Source: Alphaproteobacteria bacterium (GTDB lineage Bacteria > Pseudomonadota > Alphaproteobacteria > Sphingomonadales > Sphingomonadaceae). From it: a stretch of 6,591 bases of DNA. The notes beneath the pieces were generated by a model. It saw nothing but the letters and a program-made list of their open reading frames with translations. It searched no databases and was not told where the DNA came from. The position numbers and the translations under genes were made by a program. Every line of letters starts with the position of its first letter. Position 1 is the first letter of the stretch. The DNA lies in NCBI GenBank assembly GCA_028293005.1, contig JAQGLH010000208.1, positions 1-6,591 of the forward strand. The letters are read 5' to 3'. Shown here one piece after another: positions 1-5,277 of this stretch.

Positions 1-882
1 ATGGTCGGTCGTGAGGCAGCGGGCGAAAGAGCGGATCGGGGATTCGATGCGGATGACTTCGTTGATCGCGTGGGGGATCAAGCTGCGATCGGCGCGCAAT
101 TTATCCCATTCAGCGGGGTTAGCCGCAAACAGCTCGATCGCGGCGCTGGTGGCGTTGATCGTCGTGTCGAGCGAGGGCGTGAGATAATCGACCAGCATCA
201 TGCGCGCGGTCGTCTCGCTGATCTCGCCGCGGTCGGCCGCCAGGAACAAGGCTTCGCCCCACCCGCCGGGCACCATATTCTCCCGCTTCACGCGTTCGGT
301 CACGTAGCCGATAACGCTCTGCGCCAGTTCCAGTCCCGCCTCGGTGCGCGGGTTGGGCAACGGGCCGAATGCATCGAAGATGCCAGCGGCCCAATGGAGC
401 ATGTTCTCCCGCCCTTCCGGATCGAGCCCGACCAGCTCGGTGACGACCGCCAGCGGCAGGAAATGGGCCAGCTCGCGCACCGCTTCGAACCGCCCCTTGG
501 CAATCAGGGCGTCGATGCGGTCACCGGCCATCGCCTCGAGGCGAGGCCGTAGCGACGCCATCGCCGGCGGGCTGAGCGGCCTGGCGAACAGCCGGCGCAT
601 TTCCATGTGCTGCGGATCGTCGCTGCACAGCATGATCTCCTGCGCCGTCGCCTGATTCATCGGTTCGTTCATCATGCAGCCCGCCGCCGATGAGAACACC
701 TCCGGCGTCAGCAGTGCGGACTTGACCGCGTCATATGTGGTCAATGCCCAGGCATTGTTTCGCTCGAGCCAGACCGCGGGGCCGAGCGCCCGCATGCGAT
801 CATAATGAGGATAGGGATCGAGGATCACCTCGTCAGACCAGAAATCCACGTTGTAGCGGGGCACATCCTCGCCTCTGGCCAT
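1..882 (-). CDS. Cytochrome P450, C-terminal part outside the window
   Basis: Heme-thiolate monooxygenase, probably soluble, needing an external ferredoxin/reductase pair for electrons. The 294 visible residues start at an ATG (882-880) with AGGAAGGG (896-889) 6 nt upstream. The helix C signature lies around residues 88-108 (DDPQHMEMRRLFARPLS), with His92 and Arg96/97 in the usual heme-propionate positions. Helix I, residues 231-245, contains PSLDTT, so the acid-alcohol pair is Asp239-Thr240 but Pro-Ser replaces the usual Ala/Gly-Gly. Helix K carries ExxR (Glu275-Arg278) followed by Pro282. About 100 residues, including the Cys heme-ligand loop, lie beyond position 1, so activity cannot be confirmed. 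It diverges from the FAH/dioxygenase/Rieske genes, suggesting co-regulation and a hydroxylation or O-dealkylation step in the same pathway. No signal peptide or membrane anchor is visible. The superfamily is certain; substrate and CYP family are unknown. Confidence 0.93.
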   Translation of the reverse strand, partial: MARGEDVPRYNVDFWSDEVILDPYPHYDRMRALGPAVWLERNNAWALTTYDAVKSALLTPEVFSSAAGCMMNEPMNQATAQEIMLCSDDPQHMEMRRLFARPLSPPAMASLRPRLEAMAGDRIDALIAKGRFEAVRELAHFLPLAVVTELVGLDPEGRENMLHWAAGIFDAFGPLPNPRTEAGLELAQSVIGYVTERVKRENMVPGGWGEALFLAADRGEISETTARMMLVDYLTPSLDTTINATSAAIELFAANPAEWDKLRADRSLIPHAINEVIRIESPIRSFARCLTTDH

Positions 883-888
883 ACCAAT

Positions 889-896
889 CCCTTCCT
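889..896 (-). promoter_or_regulatory. Ribosome binding site of the P450 gene
   Basis: Read on the minus strand, AGGAAGGG stands 6 nt before the ATG at 882-880. This supports that codon as the start; the protein from there has the usual short N-terminal lead before the first P450 helix. Confidence 0.7.
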
Positions 897-959
897 GTGT
901 TTGGCCGTTCCTGCGTTTATTCCTTGTGTTCTTCGCCTGCTGGGCCGTCCACCCGGGAA

Positions 960-986
960 TTGACGACATCATGTCGAAAGCGTCAA
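960..986. promoter_or_regulatory. Nested inverted repeats in the divergent intergenic region, candidate operator
   Basis: Between the divergent P450 and FAH-family genes (883-1038) lie two overlapping dyads. The outer one is TTGACG (960-965) and CGTCAA (981-986) with a 15-nt spacer. The inner one, CGACAT-C-ATGTCG (964-976), is a perfect 6+1+6 palindrome. A further perfect palindrome, CGGCATGCCG, follows at 991-1000. Such symmetry in a shared promoter region fits binding of a dimeric regulator controlling both directions. TTGACG could also serve as a -35 box, but no convincing -10 follows it. No regulator gene is in the window, so its family cannot be named. Confidence 0.4.
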
Positions 987-1038
987 GTAACGGCATGCCG
1001 GACCCCGGCTCTCGTGATGAAGAAGGGAACGATATCCA

Positions 1039-1887
1039 ATGAAGCTTGCGCGATTTGACTCAGGGGAAGGTGTCCGGCTGGGTGCAGTGGAGGGCGAGGA
1101 GATCGCCGACCTGACCGGCGCGGGTATCTTCTATCCGACGATGCTCGCGCTCGTTGCTGCGGGTGACGCCGGCCTCAGCGCCGCGCGCGAGGCGCTGTCG
1201 GGGGCGCGGCGCGCGCCATTGTCCTCGGTGCGGCTGCTCGCCCCTCTCGAGCGGCCGGGCAAATATCTAGCGATCGGAATGAACTACCAGAAGCATCTCG
1301 AGGAATCGGAGCGGATCGGGGTCGGCGCTCCGAAGCAGCAGCTGTGGTTCAACAAGCAGGTCAGCTGCCTCAACGATCCCTACGGCGCGATCGAACCGGG
1401 AGTGACCGAAAAGCTCGATTATGAGGTCGAGCTCGGCGTCGTGATCGGCAAGCGGGCCAAAGCCGTCAAGGCGGCCGATGCGCTCGATCATATCTTTGGC
1501 TACTTCGTCGCCAACGACGTGTCGGCGCGCGACTGGCAGTTTCATTCGCCGACATTCACGATCGGCAAATCGTTCGACACCCATGGCCCGATCGGTCCCT
1601 GGATCGTCACCGCCGACGAAATCCCCGACCCGCAGAATTTGGACCTGACCTGCCATGTCAACGGCGAACGGCGGCAGGCGTCGAACACGGCGCTGATGCT
1701 GCACCCGATCGCGAGCCAGATCGAGTATCTCTCGACGGCCTTCACGCTCGAGCCCGGCGATCTGATCGCGACCGGCACGCCGGAGGGAGTCGGGGTCGGC
1801 ATGGAGCCGCCGGTCTTCCTCAAGTCCGGCGACGTGGTGCGGTGCGAGGTTGCGCAGATCGGAATGATAGAAAACCGGGTGGCGTAA
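1039..1887 (+). CDS. Fumarylacetoacetate hydrolase (FAH) family protein
   Basis: Metal-dependent enzyme of the FAH fold, which cleaves or isomerises 2-oxo/enol acids such as fumarylacetoacetate, acylpyruvates and products of meta-cleavage pathways. The 282 residues match family members with a short N-terminal domain (about 1-70) before the catalytic domain. Metal ligands are Glu129 and Glu131 in YEVELG and Asp160 in VANDVSARD. His86 and Glu89 in NYQKHLEE match the catalytic His-Glu pair of FAHD1-type enzymes. Lys177 in GKSFDTHGPIGPW and the ATGTPEGVG loop (244-252) are also typical. AGAAGGGA lies 11 nt before the ATG. It is the first gene of the rightward catabolic series, 55 bp ahead of the extradiol dioxygenase, so it probably acts on the ring-cleavage product. 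Hydrolase, isomerase and decarboxylase roles cannot be told apart from sequence. Related subfamilies include HpaG/HpcE-like isomerases and 2,4-diketo-3-deoxy-L-fuconate hydrolase. Confidence 0.93.
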   Translation: MKLARFDSGEGVRLGAVEGEEIADLTGAGIFYPTMLALVAAGDAGLSAAREALSGARRAPLSSVRLLAPLERPGKYLAIGMNYQKHLEESERIGVGAPKQQLWFNKQVSCLNDPYGAIEPGVTEKLDYEVELGVVIGKRAKAVKAADALDHIFGYFVANDVSARDWQFHSPTFTIGKSFDTHGPIGPWIVTADEIPDPQNLDLTCHVNGERRQASNTALMLHPIASQIEYLSTAFTLEPGDLIATGTPEGVGVGMEPPVFLKSGDVVRCEVAQIGMIENRVA

Positions 1888-1910
1888 CGAGCCGGCGCCT
1901 GAGACGTCGG

Positions 1911-1922
1911 TTTGATCACCCC
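1911..1922 (+). promoter_or_regulatory. Leader motif shared by two catabolic genes, copy 1
   Basis: TTTGATCACCCC lies 20 nt before the dioxygenase start and differs by one base from a stretch in the leader of the Rieske gene (2925-2936). It may be a regulatory or mRNA element, or chance; two copies are thin evidence. Confidence 0.2.
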
Positions 1923-1928
1923 CGGCTT

Positions 1929-1937
1929 GAGGAGAGG
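1929..1937 (+). promoter_or_regulatory. Ribosome binding site that decides the dioxygenase start
   Basis: GAGGAGAGG places its AGGAG core (1930-1934) 8 nt before the ATG at 1943. An in-frame GTG at 1937 overlaps the end of this purine run and would leave almost no spacing, so ATG 1943 is preferred. Confidence 0.7.
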
Positions 1938-1942
1938 TGAAG

Positions 1943-2905
1943 ATGCCAGTGCTGGGCCTGTTGTCCTATACGCTCGAAGTGCCGGATCTCGACGCGGGTG
2001 TTCGTTTCTACAGCGATGCGGGGCTGGTTGCGTCGGTCGCCGGCGACGTCGCCCGACTGCGGTGCGAGGGACAGGATCGTGACAGCGTGGTCCTGTTGGG
2101 CGGCAGGCCGGCGAAGCGGCTTCATCACGTCACGCTACGCGCCGACCGCCTCGATGAAATCGCCGGCAAGGTCGCCAGCGAAGGCGGCCGCCTGGTACCG
2201 GCGCCGGCCGGGTTCAGCGGCGCACGACCAAGTGGCGCAGGGTCAAGCGATGGGGGCCTGTGGGTCGAGGATCCGAACGGCATGCTGCTCCACCTCCAGG
2301 AAGCGCCTGCCGATCCCGAGCTTGCGGCGGTTCCGGCGTTCGAGATCAACGCACCCGGCCGGCTGGTCCGCACGCGCCGCTCCGGGATGCTGCCGGGCAA
2401 CAGCTATGCGCCGGTCCGGCCCTTGCGTCTCGGCCATGTCCTGGTGTTCAGCCCCGACGTGATGGCCAGCGTGGCCTTCGTCACCGAAGCGCTTGGCATG
2501 GGGCTTTCCGATCGCGCCCAGGATGTGATCGCTTTCTGTTGCGCGCGGAGGAACAGCGATCATCATGTCCTCGCTTTCGCCAAGTCGGCCGGCGTCGGCT
2601 TCCACCACGCCAGCTTTCAGGTGGCCGATCCCGATCAGGTCGGCCGCGGCGGGAGAGCGTTGGTCGCCAAGGCCGGCAAGGGCGATTGGGGCTTCGGCCG
2701 TCACACGATCGGATCGAACTTCTTCCACTATATTCAGGATCCCTGGGGTTCGTGGTTCGAATATTATTCGGACATCGATCATATCGACGATTATGCGCTC
2801 TGGCGGCCGACCAATTACGGGATGGAAGACGCGCTCGCGAACTGGGGACCCGCGGTGCCCGACGACTTCGTCCACAATTATGAGATCGAACAACAAGCGG
2901 CCTGA
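1943..2905 (+). CDS. Type I extradiol ring-cleavage dioxygenase (vicinal oxygen chelate family)
   Basis: Fe(II)-dependent enzyme, related to 2,3-dihydroxybiphenyl 1,2-dioxygenase and catechol 2,3-dioxygenase, that opens a catechol ring next to the two hydroxyls. The 320 residues form two VOC modules. The N-terminal one (about 5-120) ends in WVEDPNGMLLHLQE. The catalytic one (about 160-285) carries the 2-His-1-carboxylate triad: His165 in LGHVLVF, His222 (or 221) in FHHASF, and Glu273 in the stretch around DPWGSWFEYY. His254, His208 and Tyr263 sit where second-sphere active-site residues occur in BphC-type enzymes. Length and the C-terminal tail (WRPTNYG, WGPAVP) are those of full-length BphC-like proteins. 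It lies between the FAH-family and Rieske genes on one strand, consistent with a shared transcript. The catechol substrate is not deducible; biphenyl is only the best-known example for the family. Confidence 0.93.
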   Translation: MPVLGLLSYTLEVPDLDAGVRFYSDAGLVASVAGDVARLRCEGQDRDSVVLLGGRPAKRLHHVTLRADRLDEIAGKVASEGGRLVPAPAGFSGARPSGAGSSDGGLWVEDPNGMLLHLQEAPADPELAAVPAFEINAPGRLVRTRRSGMLPGNSYAPVRPLRLGHVLVFSPDVMASVAFVTEALGMGLSDRAQDVIAFCCARRNSDHHVLAFAKSAGVGFHHASFQVADPDQVGRGGRALVAKAGKGDWGFGRHTIGSNFFHYIQDPWGSWFEYYSDIDHIDDYALWRPTNYGMEDALANWGPAVPDDFVHNYEIEQQAA

Positions 2906-2924
2906 AGCGGTGTCGACGAAAGCA

Positions 2925-2936
2925 TTCGATCACCCC
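2925..2936 (+). promoter_or_regulatory. Leader motif shared by two catabolic genes, copy 2
   Basis: TTCGATCACCCC lies 44 nt before the Rieske gene start and matches 11 of 12 bases of the element before the dioxygenase gene (1911-1922). Confidence 0.2.
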
Positions 2937-2980
2937 ACGTCGAGGCAAGGCGCGGACGGACGCTGCATGGGGAGAGGTTC

Positions 2981-4036
2981 GTGACGTTTATTCGCAACAG
3001 CTGGTACGCTGCGGCCTGGGCGCACGAGCTGAACGCCGGCCCGCTCGGGCGACGGATGCTCAACGAGCCGGTCGTGGTCTACCGCGCCGATGGAGGCCAA
3101 ATCGTGGCGCTCCGCGACGTATGCCCGCATCGTGCCGTCCCGCTGTCGCTCGGCAGTGTGCACGGTGACCGGATCCGCTGCGCCTACCATGCGCTGGAGT
3201 TCGACGCGGCGGGTGTCTGCCGGCGCAATCCGCACATCAAGGGTCCGCCCGACCGGCTCCGTGTTAAATCCTATCCCGCTGCTCAGAAGTACGGCGCGAT
3301 ATGGGTGTGGTTCGGCGATCCCGAGCTCGCCGATCCATTAGCGATACCCAGCTACGAGTGGTTCGACAGCCCCGAACGTTACACCGTCGGTCACGGCTAC
3401 ACGCTCGTCCATGCCGACTATCGCCTGATCATCGACAATCTCCTCGACCTCGCCCACGCCGAATATCTCCACCCCGACACCGTCGGCTCGCCCGGTGCCG
3501 CCCAGGTCGAGGTGGCGGAGATCGTGCGCGACGACGAAGGCATCGCGGTCCACACCCTGTGGCCCGATCTGCCTCCTTCGGCGGTGTTCAAGGCAGCCTG
3601 GACCAAGAGCGAGCGGGTCGATCAGTTCCAGAACATGAAATGGCGCCGCGCGAGCAATCTTCTGCTCGATCTCGGCATCCACCCGCCGGGCGCGCCGAAA
3701 TCGGAAGGCTGGCACGTGCCCAGCGCGCATATCTTGACGCCGCAGACCGAGACCTCGACGCATTATTTCTGGGCCTTCGCCCGCGATTTCGCGCTTGGCG
3801 ACGCAGACGTGACGGCGGCCATCATCCACATGGGCGGGGTCGCGTTCGGCGACGAGGACAAGCCCATCATCGAAGCGGCGCAGCGCAGCTTCGACCTGAC
3901 CAGCTGCAGCCTCACCGACTTCACGATCGGCGATCGCGGATCGTCTGCTGTGCGGCGCGAAATCGATCGGCTCATCCGCGAGGAGGCGATCGGCGAGGCT
4001 GAGCGTGGTACCGGACAGACCAGAGTTCGCGCCTGA
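2981..4036 (+). CDS. Rieske non-heme iron oxygenase, VanA / dicamba monooxygenase-like
   Basis: Terminal oxygenase of the class that O-demethylates methoxy-aromatics (vanillate, dicamba) or hydroxylates aromatic compounds. The 351 residues begin at a GTG preceded by GGGGAGAGG. The resulting N-terminus, MTFIRNSWYAAAW, matches how these proteins normally begin, which supports the non-ATG start. The Rieske [2Fe-2S] ligands are Cys48-x-His50 and Cys67-x2-His70, with 16 residues between the pairs. The mononuclear iron site is in DNLLDLAHAEYLH: His159 and His164, with bridging Asp156. Asp293 in GDEDKPIIEA is the likely third ligand, each residue offset by one from remembered dicamba monooxygenase numbering. 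THYFWAF (260-266) is also family-typical. It is last in the catabolic series, 75 bp after the dioxygenase gene. It needs a reductase and perhaps a ferredoxin, neither encoded here. It could create the catechol that the dioxygenase cleaves. Substrate unknown. Confidence 0.93.
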   Translation: MTFIRNSWYAAAWAHELNAGPLGRRMLNEPVVVYRADGGQIVALRDVCPHRAVPLSLGSVHGDRIRCAYHALEFDAAGVCRRNPHIKGPPDRLRVKSYPAAQKYGAIWVWFGDPELADPLAIPSYEWFDSPERYTVGHGYTLVHADYRLIIDNLLDLAHAEYLHPDTVGSPGAAQVEVAEIVRDDEGIAVHTLWPDLPPSAVFKAAWTKSERVDQFQNMKWRRASNLLLDLGIHPPGAPKSEGWHVPSAHILTPQTETSTHYFWAFARDFALGDADVTAAIIHMGGVAFGDEDKPIIEAAQRSFDLTSCSLTDFTIGDRGSSAVRREIDRLIREEAIGEAERGTGQTRVRA

Positions 4037-4060
4037 GCGCTTAATCACTGGGGCCCTCCG

Positions 4061-4075
4061 CGGCGCAGCGCGCCG
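4061..4075 (+). terminator. Small GC hairpin after the Rieske gene, possible weak terminator
   Basis: CGGCGC (4061-4066) and GCGCCG (4070-4075) pair perfectly over a 3-nt loop, 25 nt past the Rieske stop codon. No T-run follows, so intrinsic termination would be inefficient; it may be a chance GC dyad. Confidence 0.25.
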
Positions 4076-4104
4076 TTGCATAGGGCGTGGCTGCGTCTTA
4101 TCTC
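4076..4104 (+). promoter_or_regulatory. Possible promoter of the zeta-bolA-grxD operon
   Basis: TTGCAT (4076-4081) and TATCTC (4099-4104) are separated by exactly 17 nt and stand about 30 nt before the zeta-subunit start. Each hexamer matches the sigma-70-type consensus only partly. The position, after the catabolic genes and before a housekeeping operon, is where a promoter is expected. Confidence 0.3.
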
Positions 4105-4133
4105 CACAGTGAACCACAAGGGGCAAAATAGAG

Positions 4134-4460
4134 ATGACGACTTTCGACGACCGCGAGCGAGCCTTTGAAACGATGTACGCGCGCGATCAGGAGATGCAGT
4201 TCAAGGTAGCGGCACGGCGCAACCGCCTGCTTGGCGCCTGGGCGGCCGAATTGATGGGCCTGACCACGGTCGAGTCCGAATCCTATGCCAAGGACGTCGT
4301 TCGCGCCGATTTCGAGGAAGCGGGCGACGAGGACGTGATCCGCAAGTTGCTCGGCGATCTCACCTCGGCCGGTGTCGACATCGATGAAGCCCGCATCCGC
4401 GAGGCGCTCGAGCAGAAGTCGGTCGAGGCTCGCCGCCAGTTGATCGAGGCGCAGGGATAA
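4134..4460 (+). CDS. F1-ATPase inhibitor subunit zeta (DUF1476 family)
   Basis: Small soluble protein found essentially in alphaproteobacteria. In Paracoccus denitrificans the zeta subunit binds F1 and blocks wasteful ATP hydrolysis while permitting synthesis. The 108 residues match the family's usual length. The N-terminus MTTFDDRERAFE (1-12), the region that inserts into F1 in Paracoccus, is followed by MQFKVAARRNRLLGAWAAEL (21-40) and EEAGDEDVIRKLLGDL (61-76), all hallmark blocks. The composition is mostly helical, as expected for a four-helix bundle; there is no signal or membrane segment. AAGGGG lies 10 nt before the ATG. The gene is followed after 4 nt by bolA, so the two are very probably co-transcribed. 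Some alphaproteobacterial homologues have lost inhibition; the intact N-terminus here makes activity plausible but not proven. Confidence 0.9.
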   Translation: MTTFDDRERAFETMYARDQEMQFKVAARRNRLLGAWAAELMGLTTVESESYAKDVVRADFEEAGDEDVIRKLLGDLTSAGVDIDEARIREALEQKSVEARRQLIEAQG

Positions 4461-4464
4461 GCTG

Positions 4465-4707
4465 ATGGCGATGGCGGCCGACGAGATCGAGGGCCTGATC
4501 CTCAAGGGAATACCCGACGCGACGGTCGAGATCACCGATCTCGCCGGCGACGGCGATCATTATGCGGCGCGGGTGGTGGCGGAGAGCTTCCGCGGGCTGC
4601 CGCGCGTGAGACAGCATCAGCGCGTCTATGAGGCGCTTGGCGGACGGATGGGTGGCGTGCTTCACGCGCTCCAGCTCACCACCGCCGTACCGAACCAGGG
4701 AGCATGA
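4465..4707 (+). CDS. bolA: BolA family protein
   Basis: Small protein of the BolA/IbaG family, which forms [2Fe-2S]-bridged heterodimers with CGFS monothiol glutaredoxins and takes part in iron-sulfur trafficking, iron sensing or, in some species, DNA binding. The 80-residue length is typical of short IbaG-like members. Visible signatures are [14 protein letters not shown] (31-44), then [14 protein letters not shown] (47-60) with His51 in the conserved H-x-x-V-Y block, and the near-terminal invariant His67 in [11 protein letters not shown]. No Cys is present, so cluster binding would use His, as in the His-type BolAs. The start codon is 4 nt after the zeta stop, with AGGGA inside the end of that gene, implying translational coupling. 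Its stop overlaps an upstream-most possible ATG of the glutaredoxin gene. Family assignment is firm; a regulatory versus assembly role is open. Confidence 0.9.
   Translation: MAMAADEIEGLILKGIPDATVEITDLAGDGDHYAARVVAESFRGLPRVRQHQRVYEALGGRMGGVLHALQLTTAVPNQGA
4697..4702 (+). promoter_or_regulatory. Ribosome binding site that decides the glutaredoxin start
   Basis: AGGGAG lies 7 nt before the ATG at 4710 but only 1 nt before the in-frame ATG at 4704, which overlaps the bolA stop as ATGA. Spacing favours 4710, removing two residues (Met-Thr) from the longer form. Confidence 0.6.
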
Positions 4708-4709
4708 CA

Positions 4710-5039
4710 ATGACCGACGTAGACAGCCGCATCGACGACATCGTCCGGGGCAGCGACGTCGTGCTGTTCATGAAGGGCAGCGTCCTTTTCCCGCAATGCG
4801 GCTTTTCGAGTCGCGCGGTCCAGATCCTGGACCATCTCGGCGTCGAGTTCGCGTCTGTCGACGTGTTGCAGGACGCCGAGATCCGCCAGGGGATTAAGAG
4901 CTATTCGGACTGGCCGACGATCCCGCAGCTGTACGTCAAGGGCGAGTTCGTCGGCGGATCGGACATCATGATGGAGATGTACGAGACCGGCGAGCTTCAA
5001 CAGTTTCTCGAAGAGCAGCAGGTCGGCCGCGCCGCCTGA
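4710..5039 (+). CDS. grxD: Monothiol glutaredoxin, Grx4/GrxD type
   Basis: CGFS-class glutaredoxin that binds a glutathione-ligated [2Fe-2S] cluster and passes it to client proteins or to BolA, rather than acting mainly as a disulfide reductase. The 109 residues (111 if translation starts at ATG 4704) form one thioredoxin-fold domain. Lys22 is in LFMKGS, and the active site Cys30-Gly-Phe-Ser33 is in [14 protein letters not shown]. The cis-Pro element [16 protein letters not shown] (68-83) and [13 protein letters not shown] (84-96) supply glutathione contacts. These match E. coli GrxD-like proteins in order and length. The gene follows bolA directly, the genomic arrangement of a functional BolA-glutaredoxin pair. 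A weak hairpin 15 nt after the stop may end the operon. Confidence 0.93.
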   Translation: MTDVDSRIDDIVRGSDVVLFMKGSVLFPQCGFSSRAVQILDHLGVEFASVDVLQDAEIRQGIKSYSDWPTIPQLYVKGEFVGGSDIMMEMYETGELQQFLEEQQVGRAA

Positions 5040-5053
5040 CCTGTGCCGCACGC

Positions 5054-5077
5054 GGAGGGAGCGGGGCGCTCGTCTCC
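5054..5077 (+). terminator. Hairpin after grxD, possible weak terminator
   Basis: GAGCG (5059-5063) and CGCTC (5067-5071) pair over GGG, and the stem is extended past a small internal loop by GGAG (5054-5057) with CTCC (5074-5077). It begins 15 nt after the grxD stop. No T-tract follows, so Rho-independent activity is doubtful. Confidence 0.35.
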
Positions 5078-5110
5078 TCATTGCGGCTTAGTCATGCCAG
5101 CGCCGGCCAA

Positions 5111-5160
5111 CATCCAGACCTGGCATCCAGACCTGCCATCGTGCTCCGGCGTGCTCCGGC
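5111..5160. repeat. Two short tandem duplications
   Basis: CATCCAGACCTG occurs twice with a 13-bp period (5111-5123 and 5124-5136, last base differing). Four bases later GTGCTCCGGC is exactly repeated (5141-5150 and 5151-5160). They lie in non-coding DNA after grxD and look like slippage products; no function is evident. Confidence 0.75.
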
Positions 5161-5222
5161 CGGACTCGACCGATAGTCGGGGGTCGCAGCATTCGCTTCA
5201 TCGATGAGAAGAGAAACCACCT

Positions 5223-5238
5223 GTCCCTGAAAAGGGAC
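5223..5238 (+). other. Perfect tetraloop hairpin abutting the main hairpin, copy A only
   Basis: GTCCCT and AGGGAC pair perfectly over a GAAA tetraloop and end exactly where the large stem begins (5239), so the two could stack in a rightward transcript. In copy B (5433-5448) the stem is weakened to a few pairs with a C-A mismatch. Confidence 0.5.
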
Positions 5239-5277
5239 GGGGCGGGCAGCGCGATCAAAGAAGCGCTGGCCCGCCCC
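5239..5277. ncRNA. Strong conserved hairpin, copy A: candidate structured RNA or bidirectional terminator
   Basis: GGGGCGGGC-AGCGC (5239-5252) pairs with GCGCT-G-GCCCGCCCC (5263-5277): 14 base pairs with one bulged G (5268) over the 10-nt loop GATCAAAGAA. The element, loop included, is identical in copy B. Read leftwards, the stem is followed by CGTCCCTTTT, a weak T-tail; read rightwards there is none. Loop identity hints at more than termination, although recent duplication would also explain it. Confidence 0.5.

Noticed and set aside
1..552. Long rightward open frame (183 codons) opposite the P450 gene
   Set aside because: The minus strand in the same place encodes recognisable P450 helices C, I and K; the rightward frame has an Arg/Gly/Ala-rich composition typical of antisense frames in GC-rich DNA.
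2243..2896. Long leftward open frame (217 codons) opposite the extradiol dioxygenase
   Set aside because: The rightward frame carries the complete iron triad and family motifs; the leftward one has no recognisable domain.
3338..4126. Leftward open frame of 262 codons opposite the Rieske gene
   Set aside because: An antisense shadow of a gene with clear Rieske and mononuclear iron sites; no ribosome binding site or domain supports it.
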